In this document: positions 7,080 through 14,066 of the stretch, one piece after another | Layout of the letters: each line of letters starts with the position of its first letter | How positions within the stretch are numbered: position 1 is the first letter of the stretch | Virus record (IMG/VR): IMGVR_UViG_3300029258_003867 | Coordinates: 1-37,359 of that record | Length of the DNA: 37,359 nt | Direction: 5' to 3' (one strand) | From: a virus | Position numbers and translations under genes: made by a program | The notes under the pieces: model-generated | The model's database searches: none | Seen by the model: only the letters and a program-made list of their open reading frames with translations | What the model was told of the DNA's origin: nothing

Positions 7080-8594
7080 ATGTCCAATATGGGTAAGGCA
7101 CAAGAAGTAGCAGCACAAGTACGAAGAGTATTTAAGAGTAATGAAATTGTAACCTTTCTGACATCGACTGCCTTGGATGTAGATGTCATAGAGACAGGTA
7201 TCCCTTCATTAGATCTTGCCTTGGGAGTAGGAGGAGTACCTAGGGGAAGAGTAGTTGAAATTTTTGGCCCCGAGGGAGGAGGAAAAACTAGCACATGCCT
7301 TAGTATTTGTGCACAAGCACAAGCCGCGGGAGGTGTTGCTGCATTTATTGATGTTGAGCATGCTTTAGATCCTACTTGGGCGAGAAAGTTAGATGTGGAT
7401 TTAGATAATCTCATACTTTCACAGCCTAACTCTGGTGAAGAAGCCTTGTCTCTATTGCAGGTGTTATCCGGTTCAGAAGAAGTAGATGTGATAATAGTCG
7501 ATTCTGTTGCTGCTATTTCACCTATGGCAGAATCTACAGATGATGTAACTAACATAGCTTCTGGAGGTATAGGTTTACAAGCTCGTCTTATGTCTTCTTC
7601 TTTACGTAAACTGTGTGCTACCATAGGGCAATCACCTTCGTGTGTTATATTTACAAATCAGGTGAGAGAGAAGATAGGGGTCATGTATGGATGTTTTCAC
7701 GGTGACTCTGGAGTTATGTTGGCCGATGGTAGTAGTTTACCTATTCGTACTATAGTTAACAATCAAATACCAGTGGATGTGCTATGCTGGGATCATTCGG
7801 AGAATAAAGTAGTTTCTGCTCCCGTGATTGATTGGCATCGTAATGGCACAGCCGAACAATTCATTAAGTTTACCGTTAGTGATAATACAGGAACTGTCAG
7901 ACAACGTTTTTTATGTACTGACCATCACATTATACCTACCCCTTCAGGTGAAAGACGTGCGGAAGATCTTGAAGTAGGAGATGATGTATTCTTTCTTAAT
8001 GAGAAGGTACTTTCGGATAAAATACAGTCTAGGCCTGTAGGATCGATTCTAAGTAAAGAAATAGTGACAGACAAACCATCTATGCAGCGCTTTGATATTA
8101 CTGTTCAGGATCATGCTAATTATTTTGTAAATGGTGTTAACGTGCATAACTCGCCTGAAACTACTCCTGGAGGACGTGCCCTCAAATTTTATTCATCTGT
8201 TCGTATTCGGACATCCTCTAGTAGCAGTGCTAGTAAATTGATTGGTGCTAAAGATAATCCTACTGGACAGATGATAAGTTTCAAGATTGTAAAAAATAAA
8301 GTAGCTCCTCCTTTCAAAACAGCAGAAGCTATCATCAGCTTTGAGAGGGGCTGGGACAAGGAAGAGGGTTTAGTTACTACTTTGATAGCGTTAGGTATAG
8401 CTAAAAGGGCAGGTGCTTATTATGATCTGATTGGCGAAAGATTTCAAGGTAGATCTGCTATTGTGGACTATATGAGAGAAGACCCTTTGTTTTGTGAAGA
8501 GGCCAGGTCATTACTATTGGCTCAAGGAAAAGCTCCCATGGTAGGCGAAGAAGTAGTTGATGAAAGTGAAGATATAAGAGAAGAGGAAGAATAA
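7080..8594 (+). CDS. recA: RecA recombinase with mini-intein
   Basis: A 504-residue precursor, 351 residues after removal of a 153-residue intein. The Walker A motif GPEGGGKT, the following helix, Walker B VDVIIVDSVAAI, and the L1/L2-side segments (MSSSLRKL, VIFTNQVREKIGVMYG, SPETTPGGRALKFYSSVR) are RecA hallmarks. RecA forms ATP-dependent filaments on single-stranded DNA for strand exchange. The annotated start at 7080 is nine bases after AGGAG; the in-frame ATG at 7071 touches the AGGAG and is unlikely. The C-terminus is short and acidic (DESEDIREEEE), as in cellular RecA. The position after the SSB gene fits a replication-recombination operon. Confidence 0.95.
   Translation: MSNMGKAQEVAAQVRRVFKSNEIVTFLTSTALDVDVIETGIPSLDLALGVGGVPRGRVVEIFGPEGGGKTSTCLSICAQAQAAGGVAAFIDVEHALDPTWARKLDVDLDNLILSQPNSGEEALSLLQVLSGSEEVDVIIVDSVAAISPMAESTDDVTNIASGGIGLQARLMSSSLRKLCATIGQSPSCVIFTNQVREKIGVMYGCFHGDSGVMLADGSSLPIRTIVNNQIPVDVLCWDHSENKVVSAPVIDWHRNGTAEQFIKFTVSDNTGTVRQRFLCTDHHIIPTPSGERRAEDLEVGDDVFFLNEKVLSDKIQSRPVGSILSKEIVTDKPSMQRFDITVQDHANYFVNGVNVHNSPETTPGGRALKFYSSVRIRTSSSSSASKLIGAKDNPTGQMISFKIVKNKVAPPFKTAEAIISFERGWDKEEGLVTTLIALGIAKRAGAYYDLIGERFQGRSAIVDYMREDPLFCEEARSLLLAQGKAPMVGEEVVDESEDIREEEE
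7692..8150 (+). mobile_element. Mini-intein in RecA
   Basis: A 153-residue intein inserted between VMYG and SPETTPGG. It starts CFHGDSGVMLADG, has block B LCTDHHIIPT, block F FDITVQDHANYF, and ends NVHN before Ser+1. It has no room for an endonuclease domain. The insertion lies just before the conserved TPGG loop that contacts DNA, so RecA should be inactive until spliced. Confidence 0.93.
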
Positions 8595-8598
8595 TCAT

Positions 8599-9435
8599 AT
8601 GCGTAATCACACATTACCTGATGTTCAGGGAGGTATGGCAGCTGAGACAGTGTCTTTGGATAAAGTAGGAGTGTGTAATGTATTGATGCCTGTTGCTGTG
8701 CACACCGTAAAAGGTTCTGATGTAAGAGTTACTGCCAAAGTATCAGCCTATTGCTCTTTGAACGAGTCACAACGAGGCGCTCACATGAGCCGCTTTCCTT
8801 TGACAATACTGGATACTCTGCGAGAGCATTCAGTAGCTTCTGACTTTCTGAACCAAGTACCTTGTAGATTAAGAGATTCACAGGGGGCGGAGGATGCCTA
8901 TATTAAGTTGCGATTTCCCTATGAACTAGACAATATCTCTCCTGTATCAGGATTCAATGGCCCTGTTTTTGCGGATGTAGTATTAGAATCCTCCGTGAAA
9001 GGTTCCGATCCTGTTCGTAAGTTTATTACTGTAACACACCAGGTAATAGCGGTATGCCCTTGCTCTAAGGAATTATCTATAGCCGCTTGGGATGATTTGG
9101 GAGAACATGGTGCACCACATATGCAAAGATCTTATGTGAGCGTGACTGCAGAATTTGACGACCCTTTGATTTGGGTTGAAGATCTAATTTCCGTGATTGA
9201 AGAGGCCGCACCTTCTCCTCATTTCATAGTCAAACGTCCTGATGAGCAAGCTATGGCTCTTACTGCATGGAAAAATACTAATTTTGTAGAAGACATCAAT
9301 AGGACCATTGCTCAGCAGTTGGAACCTAGAACAGATATTATAGATTATGTTATAGTTGTACGTAACGAGGAAACTATACATCCATTTGATGTAGTGGCTG
9401 TTAGGTGCAAAGGGTTACCTGGAGGACTACGGTAG
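8599..9435 (+). CDS. folE2: GTP cyclohydrolase FolE2 (type IB)
   Basis: A 278-residue protein. It contains the FolE2 signatures LPDVQ near the N-terminus, VGVCNVLMPV, the GAHMSR motif (residues 55-60), and CPCSKELS followed by HGAPHMQRS near residues 153-175. The central Cys of CPC and the nearby His bind the catalytic metal in this family. FolE2 converts GTP to 7,8-dihydroneopterin triphosphate, the entry point to preQ0 and folate. With queC, queE and two queD genes nearby, the role here is 7-deazaguanine synthesis. The start lies five bases after the recA stop, and the weak GAGGAAGA sequence upstream suggests coupling to recA translation. Confidence 0.93.
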   Translation: MRNHTLPDVQGGMAAETVSLDKVGVCNVLMPVAVHTVKGSDVRVTAKVSAYCSLNESQRGAHMSRFPLTILDTLREHSVASDFLNQVPCRLRDSQGAEDAYIKLRFPYELDNISPVSGFNGPVFADVVLESSVKGSDPVRKFITVTHQVIAVCPCSKELSIAAWDDLGEHGAPHMQRSYVSVTAEFDDPLIWVEDLISVIEEAAPSPHFIVKRPDEQAMALTAWKNTNFVEDINRTIAQQLEPRTDIIDYVIVVRNEETIHPFDVVAVRCKGLPGGLR

Positions 9436-9466
9436 TTGCCTAGTGTTGGTTTATTTTCTTAACCAC

Positions 9467-9495
9467 TTGCATTTTTTAGTTAAAAATGTGATAAT
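9467..9495 (+). promoter_or_regulatory. Promoter for the dpdA-like gene
   Basis: TTGCAT (9467-9472), a 17-bp spacer, and GATAAT (9490-9495) preceded by TGT form a sigma70-like promoter with an extended -10. It is in the 80-base gap before the dpdA-like gene, whose start at 9516 follows AGAGGTG. This is the most complete promoter in the window. Confidence 0.65.
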
Positions 9496-9515
9496 AATCA
9501 TAGAGGTGAAACACT

Positions 9516-10322
9516 ATGAAATTATCGTTTATTGCACCTATACACTATTTGAAAGAAGTATCAGTCTTAGGTAGCATTCAGTTTTTCTTAGGCCACTTGT
9601 TCGACCATCCTGTATATCGGGACTACTATAATTTGTGTAAGGACTCTGGTGCTTATACTATGGTAGATAATGGAGTAGTAGAGACAGGCGAGCCTATAGA
9701 TGCAGAACAACTAATCAAACTGGCTGTCGACCTACGTCCTTCCGAATTGATCGGTCCTGATTATAGAGATGAGGCTGATCGGACGCTGCGGGCGTTGGAA
9801 GAGTTCATTCCAGAATTTCGCGATCAATGCCGTGGGATTAAATTGATGGGTGTAGCTCATGGCAAAACTTTTAGTGAGTGGATAGACAGCTACAAAGCAC
9901 TGACTCAAATGGATGTAGATGTTATAGGCATTCCCTATCGTCTTTGCTTTGGAGGGCCTATACATGCTTCACATTGGGCAATAAATCGGTATAAGGCATT
10001 AAAGTTTATACACAGTAACCTGTGTAGTGGTATAGAGTATCATTGTTTAGGGTTAAACACTTTGGATGAGTTAAGGACGTTGTCCTGTCACTCCTGGGTG
10101 CGCTCTTGTGATTCTACTTTTTTATTTATGCAGACAGCAAAACACGGAGTTTTATTTGACCCTCGATCTAATTTAGTAAAGGCCTCTACCGATTCTTTGG
10201 ACTTTGAATGTATAGTGGATGACTACACTATCAAATTGATACGTACTAATGCTTTCTATCTCAAATTTTTAGCCGGAGATACTGACCCTATGATTTTAGG
10301 AGGAGTAGATGTCGACCGATAA
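9516..10322 (+). CDS. dpdA: DpdA-like phage guanine transglycosylase (TGT superfamily)
   Basis: A 268-residue protein. It has the compact layout of phage TGT-like enzymes: MVDNGVVETGEP (residues about 49-60), LIGPDYRDEADRT, GIKLMGVAHGKTFSEW, VIGIPYR, HCLGLNTLDE, and WVRSCDST, where the Asp is the likely nucleophile. Tandem strand-helix units fit a TIM barrel. The zinc site of bacterial tRNA TGT is not visible. DpdA enzymes swap guanine in DNA for preQ0 or another 7-deazaguanine, and the flanking preQ0 genes support a DNA rather than tRNA target. It has its own promoter. Its 3' end overlaps dut by 14 bases. Subfamily assignment and DNA specificity are inference. Confidence 0.78.
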   Translation: MKLSFIAPIHYLKEVSVLGSIQFFLGHLFDHPVYRDYYNLCKDSGAYTMVDNGVVETGEPIDAEQLIKLAVDLRPSELIGPDYRDEADRTLRALEEFIPEFRDQCRGIKLMGVAHGKTFSEWIDSYKALTQMDVDVIGIPYRLCFGGPIHASHWAINRYKALKFIHSNLCSGIEYHCLGLNTLDELRTLSCHSWVRSCDSTFLFMQTAKHGVLFDPRSNLVKASTDSLDFECIVDDYTIKLIRTNAFYLKFLAGDTDPMILGGVDVDR

Positions 10323-10956
10323 ATTGATTGCTGAATTACCTGAAAACCCTATTTTACTGGAAGAAGAGAGAGAAAGGACACCTCGTTGTAGTCACCTACA
10401 AATTTATCATCAGGTGATTATTCCTATCTTTCTTGAAGATGCTAATGCTCGACTACCTATAAGAGCCAACGAAGCAGATGCCTGCTTTGATATTCATTCA
10501 TGTACTGAGATAGTTGTTCCTTCTAGTTCTGTACGGGGCTCATTAAAGTCACTACTTGACTATATCGAAGCAAAGCAACAGCTTGTTCCTGGAGGTAAGT
10601 CGCTTGAATCTTTGTATGATAAGCTTCCTGAGGCAGGTCCTTATGTTGTAGATTGTGGATTTAGAACCGCCATTCCTCCTGGTTGGGAAGCTACTCTAAG
10701 ATCCCGTTCTGGTCTAGGTTTTAAGAAAGGTATTCAAATTCATCCAGGTACCATTGATGCTCATTTTACAGGTAGGTGGTCGGTAGGCATCTACAATCAC
10801 TCCGACTTTGACTTTTGCATACATGTAGGCGATCGTATTGCTCAGGTGGCTTTTAGACCTATACCTGCGATTCAACTAAATGAAGTATCTGATGTACATA
10901 CTCTAATTCCTGAAGGAGCTAGGGGAGATAAAGGCCACGGTTCTTCCGGGAGGTAA
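10309..10956 (+). CDS. dut: dUTPase (trimeric family)
   Basis: A 215-residue protein with the five dUTPase motifs: ADACFDIHS (motif 1), RSRSGLGFKKGIQIHPG (motif 2 into 3), GTIDAHFTG (motif 3), GDRIAQ (motif 4) and RGDKGHGSSGR (motif 5). It hydrolyses dUTP to dUMP and pyrophosphate, keeping uracil out of phage DNA. Unusual points are a roughly 45-residue N-terminal extension and an insertion of about 45 residues between motif 1 and the following strand (SLKSLLDYIEAKQQL onward). Motif 5 has His for the Phe that stacks on uracil in most trimeric dUTPases (GHGSSG against GFGSTG). GGAGGAGTAG precedes the start. Confidence 0.9.
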   Translation: MSTDKLIAELPENPILLEEERERTPRCSHLQIYHQVIIPIFLEDANARLPIRANEADACFDIHSCTEIVVPSSSVRGSLKSLLDYIEAKQQLVPGGKSLESLYDKLPEAGPYVVDCGFRTAIPPGWEATLRSRSGLGFKKGIQIHPGTIDAHFTGRWSVGIYNHSDFDFCIHVGDRIAQVAFRPIPAIQLNEVSDVHTLIPEGARGDKGHGSSGR

Positions 10957-10959
10957 GTT

Positions 10960-11685
10960 ATGACTGAGTTCGATCACGATGTTGATAGGTCTGCAGTGAT
11001 ATGTCTTAGTGGGGGAGCTGATTCTTCTACTCTATTAGGTTGGTGGTTAAGCAGTCCTTCGGTAGATAAAGTATTTCCAATATCTTTTGATTATAGACAG
11101 AAACATGTAAGAGAACTAGCAGCAGGAGCATTAGTTCTAGCCCACTACGCAGAACTTTATCCAGAGGTTATTCAGTCACGTAAAATTTTCCATATAGGAG
11201 AAATTTGGGGAGATGTAACTACTGCACCTTTGCTTAATCCTAAAGTAGTCATTCCTGATCAATCAGACAATAAACAAGTTAGCACGGTAGTACCTTTTCG
11301 TAACACTATCCTAATAGCTATTGCTGCTGGCTATGCTGAAACTGTAGGGGCTGCTAATATTGTATATGGTATGGTGAAAGAAGATATACCTGCCTATCGA
11401 GATTGTCGTCCTGAATATGTATCAGGTATGTCCAAAGCTTTGTATCTAGGAGCTACTGAGGAGCATCGTTCTCCTATATTGCACGCTCCTTTTAACACGT
11501 GGAGCAAGGCGCAAATAGTTGAGTGGGGGTTAGCTCATGATGTTCCTTATCATTTAACACATACCTGTTACGAAGGTACTACGTTAGCTTGTGGTAAGTG
11601 TGATGCCTGCGCCGAACGTATTCAATCTTTTAGAGACAATGGTGTAGAAGATCCTATACCTTATGCTATCAGTATAGATTGGTGA
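10960..11685 (+). CDS. queC: 7-cyano-7-deazaguanine synthase QueC
   Basis: A 241-residue protein. The N-terminal PP-loop is LSGGADSSTLLG, and the C-terminal zinc-binding segment is CYEGTTLACGKCDACAER, with four Cys. Between them PFRNTILIAIAAGYAE and YVSGMSKAL are QueC-typical. QueC turns 7-carboxy-7-deazaguanine into preQ0 using ammonia and ATP. The length is normal for the family and no glutamine amidotransferase domain is fused, so it is ordinary QueC rather than a Gat-QueC. GGGAGG lies seven bases before the start. Confidence 0.95.
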   Translation: MTEFDHDVDRSAVICLSGGADSSTLLGWWLSSPSVDKVFPISFDYRQKHVRELAAGALVLAHYAELYPEVIQSRKIFHIGEIWGDVTTAPLLNPKVVIPDQSDNKQVSTVVPFRNTILIAIAAGYAETVGAANIVYGMVKEDIPAYRDCRPEYVSGMSKALYLGATEEHRSPILHAPFNTWSKAQIVEWGLAHDVPYHLTHTCYEGTTLACGKCDACAERIQSFRDNGVEDPIPYAISIDW

Positions 11686-11707
11686 TTAGAGGTATGGTCC
11701 CTTATTC

Positions 11708-11744
11708 TAATATCCTTTAGATTTCGTGGATATTATGCTATAAT
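11708..11744 (+). promoter_or_regulatory. Promoter and inverted repeat upstream of queE
   Basis: TTTAGA (11716-11721), a 17-bp spacer and TATAAT (11739-11744) preceded by TGC form a promoter with an extended -10. An 8-bp inverted repeat, TAATATCC (11708-11715) and GGATATTA (11728-11735), brackets the -35 region and could be an operator. The start codon lies 27 bases after the -10. Confidence 0.6.
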
Positions 11745-11770
11745 TATTGAGAGAAAGAAGGTTGTCTGTT

Positions 11771-12499
11771 ATGAAACACACAATAGCTGTTTCCGAAATG
11801 TTTTACACTATACAGGGCGAAGGCATTTTTACAGGACGACCTTCTTTCTTTATTCGTACTAACTTTTGTAACCTAGGTTGTCATTTTTGCGACACTCCTT
11901 TTACTTCTTTGCAACCTGAAAAGGCATCTAGACTGCTTGTATATGATCTAGTAACAGAAGCCCTTAAGTACAGAGGGAGGCATGTAGTTATCTCAGGAGG
12001 AGAGCCTACTATATGGAGAGAGTCCCTTCCTGAGCTATGTAGTTGTTTAATGCGTGCAGGTAAAAAAGTGACAGTAGAGACTAATGGAAGTATCTATTTA
12101 CCTGCGTTGATTGGAGTTGACTTACTTTCTATATCACCTAAGTTAGCCAATTCTATACCTGAGCCTGGAAGTAAGCACTACGCGAAGCATATTTGCAATA
12201 TGGCTAAGACATCAGAAGCAACCAGTAAGTACATAAGGAATCAAACCTCTCTTGATGGACTAATTCAATTGAAGTTTGTGATAGACCAACCAGAAGATCT
12301 TGTAGATGTAGACGCTTTTCTACAGAGCCTGTTTTGGGGGTTGCGTCCTAACATTTTTGTTGTATTGATGCCTCAGGGGAGAACTTCGGAAGAGTGCAGA
12401 GAGAAGGCATCCTGGTTGGTTGAGATATGTAAAGAAAGAGATTGGATATTTTCTTCTCGGCTTCACTTGGATATTTGGGGAACGAGGAGAGGAGTGTAA
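11771..12499 (+). CDS. queE: 7-carboxy-7-deazaguanine synthase QueE (radical SAM)
   Basis: A 242-residue protein. EMFYTIQGEGIFTGRPSFFIR leads into the radical SAM motif CNLGCHFCDT. VVISGGEPT (SAM contact) and VTVETNGS follow, then LLSISPKLA. QueE rearranges 6-carboxytetrahydropterin to 7-carboxy-7-deazaguanine using SAM and a 4Fe-4S cluster. I chose ATG 11771, nine bases after AAGAAGG, instead of the in-frame TTG at 11747, which overlaps the presumed transcription start zone. The gene is transcribed with queC or from its own extended -10 promoter. Confidence 0.94.
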   Translation: MKHTIAVSEMFYTIQGEGIFTGRPSFFIRTNFCNLGCHFCDTPFTSLQPEKASRLLVYDLVTEALKYRGRHVVISGGEPTIWRESLPELCSCLMRAGKKVTVETNGSIYLPALIGVDLLSISPKLANSIPEPGSKHYAKHICNMAKTSEATSKYIRNQTSLDGLIQLKFVIDQPEDLVDVDAFLQSLFWGLRPNIFVVLMPQGRTSEECREKASWLVEICKERDWIFSSRLHLDIWGTRRGV

Positions 12500-12502
12500 C
12501 AT

Positions 12503-12643
12503 ATGAATATTGAGCATAACTTCAAACGCTCGTTATACATAATAGTAGTAGTTCTAGTTCTTATTTTGTCACTATATAAGTTGTGTACAGATCCTATCAA
12601 TGCTTTACGAGACCTGAGTAATGCCTTGTTTCTTATTTTCTGA
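12503..12643 (+). CDS. Small single-pass membrane protein
   Basis: A 46-residue protein with GAGGAGAGGAG just before the start at ATG 12503, three bases after queE. A basic N-terminus (NFKR) is followed by a hydrophobic segment (YIIVVVLVLILSLY, residues about 12-25), then a mixed segment ending in a second hydrophobic patch (ALFLIF). It probably sits in the inner membrane. Its small size and single membrane span would fit a holin or spanin accessory, but no lysis gene is nearby and I do not assign one. Confidence 0.6.
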   Translation: MNIEHNFKRSLYIIVVVLVLILSLYKLCTDPINALRDLSNALFLIF

Positions 12644-12651
12644 TTATATAT

Positions 12652-12727
12652 GGGCCAGTAGCTCAGTGGATAGAGCAGCTGCCTTCTAAGCAGCTGGCCG
12701 AAGGTTCGAATCCTTTCTGGCCCACCA
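12652..12727 (+). tRNA. tRNA-Arg(UCU)
   Basis: A 76-nt tRNA with encoded CCA. The acceptor stem GGGCCAG pairs with CTGGCCC. The D-arm is GCTC...GAGC, the anticodon stem GCTGC/GCAGC with loop CTTCTAA (anticodon TCT), and the T-arm GAAGG TTCGAAT CCTTT has one G-T pair. The anticodon reads AGA and AGG, which are abundant Arg codons in the surrounding genes. It may serve late translation in a host where these codons are rare. Confidence 0.96.
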
Positions 12728-12769
12728 ATCAATCCTTAACGGCAAACACAAACCTAAGGAGAATGTATT

Positions 12770-13456
12770 ATGTTTTCACATGGGTACTCAGTACGCATCG
12801 TTGGTGGTCGTGAAGTTAGTAATGGATCTGGTTATGTCAAAATAGGTGATCAGGACAGATACAGTATCAGTCTTCGCAACACTCATGATACTCGATGTGA
12901 TGCGCAAGTTACTATCGACGGGGAGTGTGTAGGTACTTGGCGCATTCCTGCAAATAGCTCTATCCACATAGAAAGACCTGCCGATACTGCCCAACTCTTT
13001 ATGTTTTTGAAGAGGGAAAGTTCTTTAGGAATAAAGGGAGAGTTGGACAGAATTTCTAAAGAGAAGCTAGGCTTGATAAGTGTGACGTTTACTCCCGAAT
13101 ACCTAACACCTATGGTTACTGTTCAGAAGGTCTACAGAGAATCTTCTTCGCGTCTATGCGATGATGTTAGGTGGGAATACTACGCAGATACCTCCCCCTC
13201 GTTTAACAATTGTGAGAAAGCAGTTACTACACAGGAAGTAACAAGCACCTCTCCGCTTGACAACGTTTCTGCAGGGGGTACAGTACTTACAGGATGTAGT
13301 CATCAGACGTTTACTTATGCTGATGATATTCTTTTGGATCACGATAGTGCAGTTGTTATCAATTTACGTTTAGTAGTTGATAATGATGAGAGAGGCGTAC
13401 AAGTGACTCCTTTGAGAAAAAGACATAGTACTCCCATTCCTCCTCCCATAAGATAA
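12770..13456 (+). CDS. Conserved beta-rich hypothetical protein
   Basis: A 228-residue protein after a CTAAGGAG site. The first 90 residues are strand-rich (GREVSNGSGYVKIGDQDRYS, then ISLRNTHDTRCDAQVTIDG, VGTWRIPANSSIHIERP). This pattern of a repeated short beta-domain with IDG and ERP motifs is familiar from uncharacterised proteins in phages and bacterial genomes, but I cannot name a function. The C-terminal half is Ser/Thr-rich and contains scattered Cys. There are no signal peptide, membrane segment or catalytic motifs. It lies between the tRNA and a nuclease gene, well away from the visible structural genes. Confidence 0.65.
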   Translation: MFSHGYSVRIVGGREVSNGSGYVKIGDQDRYSISLRNTHDTRCDAQVTIDGECVGTWRIPANSSIHIERPADTAQLFMFLKRESSLGIKGELDRISKEKLGLISVTFTPEYLTPMVTVQKVYRESSSRLCDDVRWEYYADTSPSFNNCEKAVTTQEVTSTSPLDNVSAGGTVLTGCSHQTFTYADDILLDHDSAVVINLRLVVDNDERGVQVTPLRKRHSTPIPPPIR

Positions 13457-13473
13457 AGAATAGGAGATAGATT

Positions 13474-14064
13474 ATGAAAAAAGGTCCTACTGATAAACCT
13501 ACCCAAAAGCGCAAAGGTATAGATGTAAGAAAAAAAGGTCATAGGTTTGAGAGACGATTGGCCAAGAAATTTACTACTTGGGATGGATCTGGTAGGACCT
13601 TTTCTTCTACAAGAGGATCTGGTGCTTGGGATAAAGCCCCTGGAGATTTGTTGAGGGATGAGCGATTTCCTTTCCTTATTGAGGCCAAGGACCATAGTAT
13701 TGAAAGTGGACCAGATGAGAATGGCCTAACTAAGAAGTGGTGGAGTATTATGGAATTATTTTCTCCTAAGTGTAAGAAACCTAGGATGGCGGGTTGGTGG
13801 CAGGAGGCTAGGTTAGAAGCGGAGGCAGCGGATAAGATACCCTGGTTGATTTTTACTTCTAATTATTTTCCTGATTTTTTAGTAATGGAACAATCCGTTT
13901 TTAACTGGATCTTGGAACATGTTCCCGAACTTGACGATGTTATGTATGCAAAGTTTACTTCCTCTGTTCTTAGAGGACCCACACCTACGGTCATGATTTT
14001 GTTGGACCCTTTTCTTGATAGGGTGTCCGAGCAATTACTAGACGATTTGTTTGTAGAGGATTAA
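13474..14064 (+). CDS. PD-(D/E)XK nuclease, Holliday junction resolvase-like
   Basis: A 196-residue protein. The N-terminal Lys/Arg-rich segment is followed by GHRFERRLAKKF (Glu helix), a TRGSGAWDKAPGDLL loop (Asp of the PD position), and FPFLIEAKDHS (the ExK strand). This order E, GD, ExK is that of archaeal-type or phage Holliday junction resolvase-like nucleases. It probably cuts branched DNA during recombination or before packaging. The C-terminal half (WWSIMELF, WLIFTSNYFPDFL) completes the fold and is specific to phage homologs. AGGAG precedes the start, and the stop is two bases before the next start. The precise substrate is not shown by the sequence. Confidence 0.75.
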   Translation: MKKGPTDKPTQKRKGIDVRKKGHRFERRLAKKFTTWDGSGRTFSSTRGSGAWDKAPGDLLRDERFPFLIEAKDHSIESGPDENGLTKKWWSIMELFSPKCKKPRMAGWWQEARLEAEAADKIPWLIFTSNYFPDFLVMEQSVFNWILEHVPELDDVMYAKFTSSVLRGPTPTVMILLDPFLDRVSEQLLDDLFVED

Positions 14065-14066
14065 CT

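Noticed and set aside
6529-7096. Open frames in other frames across the QPQPAPV repeat
   Set aside because: Same cause: the 21-bp repeat is stop-free in more than one frame. Only the SSB frame has domain structure on both sides.
9440-9480. Intrinsic terminator after folE2
   Set aside because: The best stem is only five pairs (TGGTT/AACCA) and the T-run is some distance away; it overlaps the dpdA promoter instead.
11747-11770. TTG start for queE giving eight extra residues
   Set aside because: The TTG lies only a few bases after the -10 element, and ATG 11771 has a well-spaced AAGAAGG.
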